Shown piece by piece: positions 57,201-64,000 of a stretch of 64,000 nucleotides of DNA. The DNA lies in assembly GCA_029747015.1 (NCBI GenBank), contig JAKOGI010000082.1, forward strand, positions 214,501-278,500. Direction: 5' to 3'. The DNA is from Carnegiea gigantea. Lineage: Eukaryota > Streptophyta > Magnoliopsida > Caryophyllales > Cactaceae. Positions within the stretch are counted from its first letter, which is position 1, and each line of letters opens with the position of its first letter. The position numbers and the translations under genes are program-made. The notes beneath the pieces were generated by a model, which did no database searches, had not been told where the DNA came from, and worked only from the letters and a program-made list of their open reading frames with translations.

Positions 57201-60200
57201 ATTAACAATCTCAAACGAGGCTCAAAAAGAGATCCTGATGAAATTAACCTGCTAAATGATGCTCAACCATTTTTCCAGGATTTTTTTTTGGCCCGGGGGG
57301 GGGGGGGAGGAAACAAAACTTATATCAGAACACCAACGAGATGTCACACATTTTCCTAGCATGTTGAAATGATAGTAGCTCAACAAAAATCTTCGACTCC
57401 CTAGACAAAATCTTTGAACCCTATCTTCACCTAAGATTTAACAGTGTTACATCAGGAGGATCAACTGTGGGCTTCTTTCACCAATGTGTCTCCACAACCT
57501 CTCCAAGTCCTGTGGACGGCCCCAGGTGTGGCTTTTGCATAGAGCACACAGGTGTACAGTTGATTTAGACGCAAAGGATTGACAATCCACATATTCCTTC
57601 AAGCACAGGTAAATCAATAGAGGACCAACCAATCATTACGGATGAACTCTCTCTCTCTCTCACACACACACGCACGCACGCATATGTGCGCACACACAAA
57701 AAAATCAAAAGATATACTAATGGGACACCAAGGGGATTGACACCCACATACAAACGGGCAAGCATAAAAATTGCCATGCCCTTAGGCTCTCATGCATAAT
57801 ATTTTCTACAAAACCAAAAAGCAACAACTTTCTACCAGCAGCACTTGGTTCCAACTCCACAAAATTCTCAAAAAATACAGCGTGAAATCCAGAAAACACA
57901 GAGCTTCTCCCTCAACAATCCTGAAAGGCAGTAACTCGAAATCAAGCGAAGGAGGATTTGGCTTTCAGCTGGTTTTCTACTTTCTTTCCTACTAAAATGA
58001 CGGATGATTAACCTCTTTTAGACCCTGAAAAGCAAGAAGGGGGGGGGAGGAAGAAGAAGAATGTCTGATGGTCACCAATATTCTGAATTAATGAGACCAA
58101 ACATCCAAGATTGAAGCCGCTTATTAAGGAGGCCGATATAAACTGCAAAAGTGAAGAAAAAACAGAGTACCCCCAAAACAGAAAACCAAAAGTAAGAGCT
58201 AATAAATTAGTTCCTTGTACATCTCCATTTCGTTGTCTCTTTTTCTTTTCCTTTTTTTTTTTGGGAGGGTGGCGGGCCATGATTTCACATAACATCTCAG
58301 CGAATGTACACAAATTGAAATTGATTGGTGCAACAGACAAATCCAGTTGAGTCCACATTACACATAAAAAAGGATAGATACATTTAGCTTAGCAATTTAT
58401 AACAAGTAGGCACATCTAGCTAAGTAGGGACCATAGTTCTCACACATAGTATCCCAATTGGTGAGCACCAAAACACTAAACCATGCAATGATCCAATCAC
58501 GCCTCTGATTAAGCTGTTTGGTGGAGAGGAGAGGGAGTTGATAGCACAAATCCGAAGACATCAAGGACTACTACCAAAACGTCAAGCTAAACCATTATGC
58601 GTGTATCACAAATATAAAGAATTGAGCTAAGGCACGAGTATGTACCACAACAGAACTGAGAACAATCCACTGCTAAGCAGTGACGACCCCCAGTCTCCAT
58701 CTAAAGACAGGAGTTCCACTGCAAGACCACACATAGTAATTTACACGAACACCAAGTATTCATCTCGTGTTCTTACGGTATGGGAGATCAACTTATAGGC
58801 AGCCTTACCCTATAAGCAAAGAAGCCAGATTTCGAGAGACCCAACCCCCCCCCCAAAAAAAAATGCGCATATTAGACATCTTGTAAGAAAAATAACAAGT
58901 CAACGAAGGAATAAGAAAATAGCAGTAAGTAGCATCTAGCAAGCAACAAAAATAATCGTTAAGAAACCTCTAGAGTACAAGAAATAACTAAACATTAGCA
59001 ATTGTAGGGGAAAGGAATACTAAGCTCACTTCAAGGGAGCCAGCATACTCGCAATTAATGCCACATTGAGGTCGCATGATGCTAGGATTTAGGATACAAA
59101 AGTGTGTAAGCAAGCAGACTTGAAAAGGTACTCCTTGCTTGCTAAGGCACTTAAATAAAAAGATGCTAAAAACTGAAAGACAAAGAACGCATATGCAGTT
59201 ACTCATCCAAGGTCATCTACCGAAATCCCAGAAGTCCACAGACTCCTGTCCAGGACCATATCTGCAATAAGCAGTCAGTGAGCCAAATTTAATACGATAA
59301 CTTCATCCCAATTCCTCTTACGCCTTCCTCTCACTCCATGTATTCCAAACTATCCATCCGTTCACACGTCCTCATTACTGTGGCAACTAAGCCCACTTCT
59401 CACATCTTATCCTCTATGTCTACGGGCCAAACCCACCTTATCTCTCATAACCTCATTCCTCATCTTGTCTAAAGTAGTGTAATCACACATCCACCATATC
59501 ATCTTCATTTCCGCAACTTCATCTTTTGAGTTTGTGCCTTCTTAATTAGCCAACATTCAGCGCTGCAAAACATAGCGGGTGCAATAACCATGCCGTGTAG
59601 ACTCACACAGTGCAATATGTTTGCTAAAACGTCAATATCTAGAGAAGACTTCTCCATCCATCTCCACCCAATTTGATGCATCAGTATATCCACAAAATTG
59701 ATTTTCCTTATTTAGTAGGGCAATAATAAGTCATAAGTCAGATGAAATTGTCTACACCATAGGAAAAGACATGACCGATACAACCTTAAGAATTACAGCA
59801 GCAATGGCACATTCCTTCACCAAACAAATAAAATAAAGAATTGATCTCAGCATAGTAATCTTGGCATCAACAAAAGGCTGCAGAAAAAGGGTAAGAAAAC
59901 CTTACACACTTTGATAAGGCATGTAGCATATAGATTTCACAGATTTATGTAGCAGGATACACTCGCAGAAAAGATGAACTAGTCAGATGGAACATCAAAA
60001 AGAACAGGGAAAACCTCTCCTCCGTCACATATAAAATAAAACATGCGCGAGAGTCAACAAGTTACCAAATTCTTCCTTGAGTCTGCTGAAGTGCCTGATG
60101 ATCTCAACCTTGAGAACAATTCTCGGATGAAAGTACTGTCTTCCTTCAACAAAGAAATAACCTGCAAGCAGAGACCCCAAAACAGACATCAGTAATCAGG

Positions 60201-62281
60201 AAAAGAAGCACAGGAAACCATCCACTACTAATAACGGTAGAAACTTGAATAGCAGGACTTACAACACCATTATTTGCATGTACAATAGAATTCAGACTTG
60301 CAGCAGTCGCATCATCCAATACTCTAGGTAAAACCACATCCTAACAGAAATTTATATCAATACAGTAAGATCCTCTAGAGAAACAGAGAGCACAAGCAAA
60401 AAACTAAGAGCAGAAAACCCAAATGCAGACCTTCACGTAACCAACTCTGTAAGTCTGGTGTATCTTTGACAAAACCACGGGATCTTTGATAGGTATGGCC
60501 TACAGAAAAACAAAACAAGACGAACAAATAGAAAGGCCATCATAACGTAAATCCTACATGAGCATAGCAAGTCCACAGAACAAGACTCCATACTTGAGTT
60601 GCTCTACATCCCACATTCATCAAGGCAGGAGAATGAAGAGCAAATATGGTACGGAAACATACCTCCTTAAAAACCACATGTTGCTCCAAAAAATCACGAT
60701 GTCGAACATGAGAAACCTCAGGATCATCTAAACAAAAAGATCTTCTAGGGTCAATCACCAATCAATGTAGCAGATAGAGCTTTAACAGGCAAATGCTTAA
60801 TGTAGCAGGTAGAGCTTCAACAGGCAAAAGGCCAGTGCAAATGGAATTAAGTAACTTATGGTAACCAATAAGCATGTTTTCAAAACAGTTTCTCTACAAA
60901 CTGCATGGGATTGATACTCATGGAACACCATGTCTAATCAGTCCATTCATTTCAAAAGTGTTCAGCATCTTGTACACCTATAGAGATAATCAACAGTACA
61001 TAAAAGTAAATTAAAATAAAAATTTAAAAAAAAAAAACACTAACAAGTGCAACGACACATTCTCCCAAAAACACACAAAGAAAAGTAACTGATACAGAAT
61101 GCTGGTCCATAATCTAAAATTCTGTGGACAAAAGTCCATCCGCTTACATCCAATAGAAGAACAATGTATTGAATAAAGCATTTGGTCCCACAAAATCCTC
61201 AGCACAAACATATTGAAAGCAGCCAACCAGAAACAACAACCCTCCTGAAATTCCACCTGTAATATGTGTGGATAAAACTTACACTCAAGGCAGCCAATGA
61301 TATCCATTATGAATTCATCTCCAAATATCTTCTCAAAAATCTGCGGACTGTTAAGCATTACTGCAGATGAAAGGCGCCAAATCACATTAGAGTAATAGCA
61401 AATCATACAACTAGCATCAGCTCAGGGAAGGGAGTGAAGAAATAAGGGGACAAAAAAATTGTGGGGAACAACTTACTGATCCCCTTGACTATTTTATAGA
61501 TTATGTGAAGGCTGTCAAGATCTTCAAGGTCCTCACAGATCCTAAACAGTTCCATCAACTTCTGAAAAAATTCTTGCTGCACAAAACCATGAGTGGCAGG
61601 GTAAGAACCCAACTGGAAGCCGACAGCACAAAAACAGCATAATGTTACAAATTATTCACCTCAAAATCATGGACTCAATGCCACGGCTGTAAGACATCAC
61701 TATTTGTACAAGACAATTGAAACAACAAATTTAAATGGCACGCAGACACATGGCGCATGGAAACCCATGCACGCAAGTACATATAGATACATAAACACAT
61801 ATAGTTACACATGCATCTATTAAGTGCATATGTGTATAGATGTATATTTCTGTATATGTACCATGCGAACACACAAACTATATTTTGTGTGCTTGAGGTT
61901 TAACATGATGTGTAAGATTGGTCAACATTTTTGTTACCATCTATTACAAGCTATCTACGGAAACAACTGACTGCCATCTGCGTATTATAAGCAAAGCATA
62001 TTTAACAAGAGACAGGGTATTCAGATTTCCAAAAGAAACCCAATTGTTAGAGGCCCCCCCAAAAAAATCCAATTCCTCATAAGAAAATCCTAAATACATA
62101 CATAAACACGTCTGAGAATGAAGGCGGAAATAGAAGGCCGAAAAATACAGACCTCAAACTGGATTCTGCTATACAGAATAAGCATTCTCAAGAACATGAC
62201 AAAGTAAAGGACCAAACTTACATCACGTAAAATAAGCTCCGCCACCCGAATTTGATCTGTAATACCACTCTCTACCACAAT
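28171..62281 (-). CDS. PP4R3: PP4R3/SMEK copy 2, regulatory subunit 3 of protein phosphatase 4 (exons 7-24; exons 1-6 outside window)
   Basis: Exons, 5' to 3': 62222-62281, 61477-61576, 61283-61360, 60663-60727, 60431-60499, 60263-60340, 60066-60161, 54331-54401, 54021-54098, 33834-33927, 32036-32134, 30244-30449, 30049-30163, 29302-29433, 29089-29196, 28905-29011, 28717-28818, 28171-28636. All have GT-AG borders and one continuous frame ending in ENGS and a TGA stop. The product covers the SMK-1 (DUF625) domain, helical repeats (exons 14-21) and a tail with an acidic run ([15 protein letters not shown]) and a basic KKQRLDR element that may be a nuclear signal. Family role: regulatory subunit of PP4 in the nucleus. 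Intron 15 is 20.1 kb because of nested transposons, yet the exons on both sides join exactly in phase. Copy 2 differs from copy 1 by only a few residues in exons 7-13. Confidence 0.92.
28717..28818 (-). CDS. PP4R3: PP4R3 copy 2 exon 23
   Basis: 102 nt, contains [18 protein letters not shown]. Starts and ends inside codons that match its neighbours. Acceptor CCAG, donor GTACAG. Confidence 0.87.
28905..29011 (-). CDS. PP4R3: PP4R3 copy 2 exon 22
   Basis: 107 nt, contains [18 protein letters not shown]. Acceptor GCAG, donor GTATAT. Confidence 0.9.
29089..29196 (-). CDS. PP4R3: PP4R3 copy 2 exon 21
   Basis: 108 nt, contains [18 protein letters not shown], highly typical of the family. Phase 0 at both ends. 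Confidence 0.93.
29302..29433 (-). CDS. PP4R3: PP4R3 copy 2 exon 20
   Basis: 132 nt, contains [18 protein letters not shown]. Phase 0 at both ends; donor GTACTC. Confidence 0.93.
30049..30163 (-). CDS. PP4R3: PP4R3 copy 2 exon 19
   Basis: 115 nt, contains [18 protein letters not shown]. The first base completes the lysine codon of exon 18. Donor GTAAGG. Confidence 0.92.
30244..30449 (-). CDS. PP4R3: PP4R3 copy 2 exon 18
   Basis: 206 nt, contains [18 protein letters not shown] and [18 protein letters not shown]. Acceptor TTTCAG, donor GTTAGT. Confidence 0.92.
30450..32035. other. Copy 2 intron 17
   Basis: 1,586-bp intron. Holds two poly-C/poly-A tracts (near 31258-31285 and 31755-31780). 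Otherwise AT-rich with no recognised element. Confidence 0.6.
32036..32134 (-). CDS. PP4R3: PP4R3 copy 2 exon 17
   Basis: 99 nt beginning VQ and then [18 protein letters not shown]. The acceptor CAG seven bases before the GTATG is needed to keep phase with exon 16. Confidence 0.92.
32135..33366. other. Copy 2 intron 16, larger part
   Basis: Intron sequence without a recognised element; the 129-bp MITE at 33367 follows. Short frames here have no family character. Confidence 0.55.
33367..33495. mobile_element. 129-bp hAT-like MITE, family member 2
   Basis: Flanked by AGCACCAT (33359-33366) and AGCCCCAT (33496-33503), an 8-bp target duplication with one mismatch. The left end CATATTCAAAATG and the complement of the right end, CAAGGATTCAAAATG, are inverted. 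It is in copy 2 intron 16 and is internally deleted compared with the 182-bp member. Confidence 0.75.
33834..33927 (-). CDS. PP4R3: PP4R3 copy 2 exon 16
   Basis: 94 nt, contains [18 protein letters not shown]. Its first base completes the glycine codon begun in exon 15, 20 kb upstream. Acceptor GCAG, donor GTGCGC. Confidence 0.92.
34167..35129 (+). mobile_element. LINE D: 5'-truncated L1-type LINE
   Basis: Plus-strand zf-RVT end with the family tail (GATTACTCATCAAAAAA). Flanked by a perfect 15-bp duplication AATATGAAGCATCAA at 34152-34166 and 35130-35144. The frames from 34208 and 34383 are diverged versions of the thumb and zf-RVT region. About 0.96 kb of a 5.5-kb element is present. Confidence 0.88.
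35145..35571. other. Copy 2 intron 15, plain sequence between LINE D and LINE B
   Basis: About 430 bp with no recognised element; the last 15 bases before 35587 are the left target duplication of LINE B. Confidence 0.6.
35587..36296 (-). mobile_element. LINE B, 3' piece
   Basis: Minus-strand LINE 3' end (T run from 35587) with zf-RVT frame ([15 protein letters not shown] at about 36000-36060). It is cut at 36296 by the insertion of LINE C and resumes at 48021/48040. The outer target duplication of LINE B is ATTTTTCTCGGAATA at 35572-35586, matched at 52551-52565 with two mismatches. Confidence 0.88.
36297..36560 (+). mobile_element. LINE C, 5' piece (before the gypsy insertion)
   Basis: Starts right after the 19-bp target duplication copy at 36278-36296. 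It is 5'-truncated compared with LINE A: the GC-rich leader is missing and it begins within ORF1. Encodes [15 protein letters not shown] and [13 protein letters not shown], then is interrupted by the gypsy element at the duplicated CTAGG. Confidence 0.9.
36566..36865 (+). repeat. gypsy 5' LTR
   Basis: 300 bp, starts TGATGTCG and ends CTACATCA. TATA-like TATATAAA at 36747-36754. It differs from the 3' LTR by two substitutions and one 2-base indel. Confidence 0.95.
36747..36754 (+). promoter_or_regulatory. TATA box of the 5' LTR
   Basis: TATATAAA in the LTR, repeated at 42961-42968 in the 3' LTR. Probable core promoter of the element. Confidence 0.6.
36869..36880 (+). other. Primer-binding site (initiator tRNA-Met type)
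   Basis: TGGTACCAGAGC starts three bases after the 5' LTR and is the usual plant initiator-methionine PBS (TGGTATCAGAGC) with one difference. Confidence 0.85.
36881..37925 (+). other. gypsy untranslated leader
   Basis: About 1 kb between the PBS and the gag start. It holds several short frames, Pro/Ser/Thr-rich by base composition, none with domain character. Confidence 0.6.
37926..42864 (+). pseudogene. gypsy gag-pol polyprotein, disabled by four stops and one frameshift
   Basis: Start at 37926 ([10 protein letters not shown]); the frame is open upstream to 37848 but the nearer ATG fits gag better. In order: coiled-coil-like gag N-terminus, gag core, CCHC knuckle [14 protein letters not shown] (about 39061), protease [11 protein letters not shown] (about 39345), RT ending in [10 protein letters not shown] (about 40468), RNase H (about 40905-41110), integrase with HHCC zinc site and D,D,E region (about 41460-42110), and a C-terminal chromodomain (about 42580-42740). 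In-frame stops lie at 40350-40352, 40806-40808, 41160-41162 and 42193-42195, and the frame shifts near 41326. The element cannot make its own polymerase or integrase. Confidence 0.93.
42769..42779 (+). other. Polypurine tract
   Basis: GTGGGGGAGAA directly before the 3' LTR; the plus-strand priming site. It overlaps the end of the coding region. Confidence 0.8.
42780..43081 (+). repeat. gypsy 3' LTR
   Basis: 302 bp, TGATGTCG to CTACATCA, with one AC dinucleotide more than the 5' LTR. The C-terminal coding frame of the element runs about 85 bases into it. Confidence 0.95.
43090..44303 (+). pseudogene. LINE C ORF1, broken by a 278-bp tandem duplication
   Basis: Continues from the piece at 36320-36560. 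Contains [13 protein letters not shown] and [15 protein letters not shown], then a Ser/Pro-rich part. Units 43601-43878 and 43879-44156 are a direct duplication. A stop at 43771-43773 in the first unit and the non-multiple-of-three length make the frame non-functional. The last frame ends SDGVSR at 44303. Confidence 0.85.
43601..44156 (+). repeat. 278-bp tandem duplication inside LINE C ORF1
   Basis: Both units start AGGAGGAGCTGCATCCTACA and run through the same text with few differences. LINE A and LINE B show only one unit. Confidence 0.93.
44306..47930 (+). pseudogene. LINE C ORF2 (endonuclease / RT / zf-RVT), broken
   Basis: AP-endonuclease with GGDFNVI (about 44695) and TSDHFPILL (about 44948), RT with [35 protein letters not shown] (about 46335-46365) and a zf-RVT region [15 protein letters not shown] (about 47555). 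In-frame stops occur at least near 44480, 44577, 45200 and 45338, with frameshifts near 45815, 46200, 46520 and 47370. The 3' end IMDESLRA stops at 47930. Confidence 0.88.
48040..50750 (-). pseudogene. LINE B ORF2, broken and deleted
   Basis: RT frame 49712-48687 contains [30 protein letters not shown] and [13 protein letters not shown] short local duplication ([14 protein letters not shown]) sits in the RT palm near 49330. The endonuclease part keeps TSDHFPSLF but lacks the GGDFNVI segment because of the internal deletion. The zf-RVT end is separated at 35897-36277. Confidence 0.85.
50758..52000 (-). pseudogene. LINE B ORF1, broken
   Basis: Pieces on the minus strand: [15 protein letters not shown] near 51900, [20 protein letters not shown] from about 51730, [16 protein letters not shown] near 51350 and [15 protein letters not shown] near 50900. 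The frame changes near 51775, 51470 and 51050. Same order as in LINE A and LINE C. Confidence 0.75.
52566..54020. other. Copy 2 intron 15, 5' part without insert
   Basis: Plain intron sequence between LINE B and exon 15. Only short frames without family character on both strands. Confidence 0.6.
54021..54098 (-). CDS. PP4R3: PP4R3 copy 2 exon 15
   Basis: 78 nt, contains [18 protein letters not shown]. Acceptor GTAG; donor GTATGA opens the 20-kb intron. Ends two bases into a glycine codon. Confidence 0.92.
54235..54266. repeat. (AG)n microsatellite followed by a G run
   Basis: GA dinucleotides followed by about ten G in intron 14 of copy 2. Confidence 0.9.
54331..54401 (-). CDS. PP4R3: PP4R3 copy 2 exon 14
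   Basis: 71 nt, contains [17 protein letters not shown]. Acceptor ATAG, donor GTATGT. The copy 1 counterpart is outside the window. Confidence 0.92.
54715..55408 (+). mobile_element. LINE G: 5'-truncated L1-type LINE
   Basis: Plus-strand zf-RVT fragment with the family 3' end (TTTATTAGTCATTTAAAG). AGAGTTGAC at 54706-54714 and 55409-55417 is a probable short target duplication. It lies in copy 2 intron 13; the corresponding place in copy 1 (about position 470) does not show it. Confidence 0.65.
55885..56215 (-). mobile_element. LINE 3'-end remnant
   Basis: A T/C run, then TACTAATCAAAAAGTAT and GATACCAAAG, the complement of the family tail, followed by zf-RVT-like sequence. The first 50 bp are also in copy 1 (about 935-985), the rest only in copy 2. 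Confidence 0.6.
56937..57110. mobile_element. 174-bp hAT-like MITE, CpG-rich, family member 3
   Basis: Perfect 8-bp target duplication CATGTACC at 56929-56936 and 57111-57118. Inverted ends CAAGGATTCAAAATGCGG and the complement CATAGATTCAAAATGTGG. The interior is full of CG dinucleotides and GGTTTCGGT-like repeats and can largely fold back on itself. No coding frame. Confidence 0.88.
57690..57995 (-). mobile_element. LINE 3'-end remnant
   Basis: AAAAAATCAAAAGATATACTA followed by GGGACACCAAGG in short pieces is the complement of the family tail; zf-RVT-like sequence follows. Found only in copy 2. Confidence 0.55.
59320..59695 (-). mobile_element. RTE-like RT remnant, copy 2 counterpart
   Basis: Same broken frames as 1740-2125 ([18 protein letters not shown]). 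Shared position shows it predates the gene duplication. Confidence 0.5.
60066..60161 (-). CDS. PP4R3: PP4R3 copy 2 exon 13
   Basis: 96 nt, same length and frame as copy 1 exon 13, with one residue changed (V to I at the second codon). Confidence 0.92.
60263..60340 (-). CDS. PP4R3: PP4R3 copy 2 exon 12
   Basis: 78 nt, contains [18 protein letters not shown]; protein identical to copy 1. Confidence 0.93.
60431..60499 (-). CDS. PP4R3: PP4R3 copy 2 exon 11
   Basis: 69 nt, contains [18 protein letters not shown]; the penultimate residue is V instead of L in copy 1. Confidence 0.92.
60663..60727 (-). CDS. PP4R3: PP4R3 copy 2 exon 10
   Basis: 65 nt, protein identical to copy 1 exon 10. Confidence 0.92.
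61283..61360 (-). CDS. PP4R3: PP4R3 copy 2 exon 9
   Basis: 78 nt, contains [18 protein letters not shown]; same borders as copy 1. Confidence 0.92.
61477..61576 (-). CDS. PP4R3: PP4R3 copy 2 exon 8
   Basis: 100 nt, contains [17 protein letters not shown], with E for D of copy 1 at one place. Confidence 0.92.
62222..62281 (-). CDS. PP4R3: PP4R3 copy 2 exon 7
   Basis: 60 nt encoding [20 protein letters not shown]: three residues differ from copy 1. Upstream exons 1-6 are beyond the right edge. Confidence 0.92.
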
Positions 62282-62437
62282 CTGAAAACAACCACCACCA
62301 ACCAAAGATGGCATTATGAATGCAAATCCATAGGAAAAGTGGGACAGGAAGCAAAAGATCTTACAATTATCAGTTGTTAACATTTCATCATGTGATCATT
62401 TCCAAAAGAGGAGAAAATGATGGTTTATAGTCTCAAC

Positions 62438-63593
62438 CATGGATTTAAAACGCGGATGCGGGCGCGTTTGCGGTTTCGGTCGCGTTGGCACAGGATCGCT
62501 TGGATGCGCTGGTCGCGGAACGGATCGCGTCCGTCGCGGCATGAGAAGATTCACATAGTTGAATTTGTCATCTATATTTGTGTTTTAGTACCACAATTCG
62601 CTAAGTAATGTTGTTTTGTAGCATAGTTTTTATTTAAGTAGATTAGATTGGGTCAATTTTGACAATATTCAAACAAAATAAGTAAGAAAAGCTTTGATGC
62701 AAATTGTCAATTATCAAAATAATAACATATTTAATATAAATATCATAATTTGATTTTAAACTTAACAAAAAAATGTCATAATTAACATTCAGTGACACAC
62801 AACTTTCCTAATTAACAAAAAGGTAATATGATCATAAATAATATAAAGATAACATAATTAACATATAATATGATAACGACAACATATTTGACATCAATAA
62901 CATATATATAATTAACATAATAATTAATATAAGCATAACAAAAAAACTCACATTATTAACATAACATAAAAATATCATAATTAACAAAAAAAATCTCGAA
63001 ATGTTTAATCAGCTCGACAATTAGAAATTGTTTGCACCTATAACTCGACCAAGAGCACATCTCAAAATTATCTTTATATCGCAGTAAAACCGGCCTTCAA
63101 AAACGATGTGGGACAAGAGAGATGAAAGCTAGAAAAAATAATTTCAAATGTGCCGAGCAAGGAGCCTTGGGTCCTGATTTCTTGAAGTCCCACATCGCCC
63201 ATGATCACTCCATTAGCATTCTAAGAACCCTATATAAATGCCTCCAAGCAAACCTTTGCATTCACCAAGTTGGGCCCTGCATATAAGGATGGGCTGTAAC
63301 TTGGGAGAAGCCAGTCCAATGGCGGATGAGCTAAGTTGACTGAGTTATCCAGTTCAATTGTGTTTGACCGGGCATTCTCGGTTTGACTCTAGAAATAGTT
63401 GAGTGCAATTTCTGGCTACATTGTGTGTACTCTGCTGAATTTAGGACAAGTTATTCGTCCGTTCCACGTTCTGTCACGGCCAATACGGCCGTTCTCGGGT
63501 GATTCGCTTGTCACACCGATTTTGCGGTGTTTTTCGGTTCGTTGAAGTGAATTTCCGTTTTACAACCCGAAACGGCCGAGTTTTAAAACCCTG
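62438..63593. mobile_element. 1,156-bp hAT-like non-autonomous element, copy 2 only
   Basis: Perfect 8-bp target duplication GTCTCAAC at 62430-62437 and 63594-63601. Ends CATGGATTTAAAACGCGG and complement CAGGGTTTTAAAACTCGG are inverted. The left 110 bp resemble the MITE family (GGTTTCGGTCGCG, GTCGCGGCATGA), so it is a long member. The middle is very AT-rich (62640-63030), then comes a segment with a U-snRNA-like promoter arrangement. No transposase frame. Copy 1 has the unoccupied site at about 4885-4915. Confidence 0.88.
63187..63240 (+). promoter_or_regulatory. USE-like plus TATA arrangement (U-snRNA promoter type)
   Basis: GTCCCACATCG at 63187-63197 matches the plant upstream sequence element; TATATAAATG at 63231-63240 follows after 33 bases, the spacing known for Pol II-type plant U-snRNA genes. 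A perfect inverted copy CGATGTGGGAC lies at 63104-63114. Two 3'-box-like motifs (AGTCCAA at 63313, AGTTCAA at 63351) lie downstream. The RNA between them resembles no U-snRNA I know. The same motif also occurs in some plant LTR/TRIM promoters. Confidence 0.4.
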
Positions 63594-63601
63594 GTCTCAA
63601 C

Positions 63602-63985
63602 AAACAAGGGGGGAAAAGAGTTGGTTTATAGAAGCTACAATTGACCACCTACTCCTTTACCGCTCATTTGGTAACTATGTGAGTCGGTGCCAAGTTGTTT
63701 AGGCAACATTGGGTTGGCGCCAACTATTTCAAACATCAATTGATGGTTTTCGATGGTCCATTTGGAAGTAAAAAATAAAGTAATTATACCCATCAACGTC
63801 CTTTTTCTTGATGATGTCGATGGTGACAAATAGGAGTATCTTAATGGTGTTGAAAGTCCCTTAAGTGCATCAAAGAATAGTGGTTTGTGAAATTCCACTT
63901 CGAGAGCCTGATTGATGTAATTGATTCTATTGATAGCCTTCTTTCCAGTAGCAATCAACATGATTACAGGATATCTAATCGTCAT
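63602..63985. other. Copy 2 intron 6, partial
   Basis: Homologous to copy 1 at about 4915-5423. No coding signal; it continues beyond the right edge. Confidence 0.6.
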
Positions 63986-64000
63986 CTATTCCTCTTTGGA

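Larger units (their letters stand above)
55418..60065. other. Copy 2 intron 13, repeat-rich part homologous to copy 1
   Basis: Homologous to copy 1 at about 468-2492. It includes about 2.6 kb (55940-58557) absent from copy 1, which holds LINE 3' remnants (55885-56215, 57690-57995), a T/G-run LINE tail near 57283, a MITE at 56937 and about 500 bp (56216-56710) that may be LINE ORF1-like. No host exon seen. Confidence 0.65.

Noticed and set aside
63187..63360. A known U1, U2, U4 or U5 snRNA gene
   Set aside because: The promoter-like spacing fits, but the downstream sequence does not start or continue like any of these RNAs.

Overview
The window looks like nuclear DNA of a flowering plant. It is AT-rich, has GT-AG introns, and is full of plant-type L1 LINEs, small hAT-like MITEs and one Ty3/gypsy chromovirus. 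The species cannot be named from the sequence. I see no bacterial, organellar or viral genes, no tRNA or rRNA gene and no CRISPR array.

The host genes are two head-to-tail copies, both on the minus strand, of PP4R3 (SMEK/PSY2 family), the regulatory subunit 3 of protein phosphatase 4. Copy 1 starts at 23716 and its exons 1-13 run leftward to 2493; exons 14-24 must lie beyond the left edge. Copy 2 enters from beyond the right edge; its exons 7-24 run from 62281 to the stop codon at 28171. I placed every exon by joining GT-AG sites in phase with family-conserved peptide. Where both copies are visible (exons 7-13) exon lengths are identical and intron lengths nearly so. The two copies together give a complete 24-exon frame of 2,553 nt (about 850 residues): an N-terminal RanBP1/EVH1-like domain, the SMK-1 (DUF625) domain, helical repeats and an acidic, nuclear-signal-like tail. 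The 3' end of copy 2 and the 5' end of copy 1 are about 4.5 kb apart.

Most of the length is intron filled with transposons. Copy 1 intron 6 (12.2 kb) holds a nearly full-length LINE (6175-11751) inside an older LINE, a 452-bp hAT-like element and a decayed LINE. Copy 1 intron 1 (5.5 kb) holds another decayed LINE carrying a MITE. Copy 2 intron 15 (20.1 kb) holds a three-level nest: LINE B (minus strand) split by LINE C (plus strand), which is split by a 6.5-kb gypsy element. Target-site duplications are readable at every level (15, 19 and 5 bp). LINE B and LINE C lie as a long inverted repeat inside the transcribed gene.

The points most worth a second look are: the tandem PP4R3 duplication and whether it is real or an assembly artefact; the LINE inverted repeat as a possible hairpin-RNA source; the gypsy element with almost identical LTRs but four stops and a frameshift; a CpG-rich hAT-MITE family with 8-bp target duplications; and a 1.16-kb member of that family, present only in copy 2, that carries a U-snRNA-like promoter arrangement. 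I found no clearly new multigene system.
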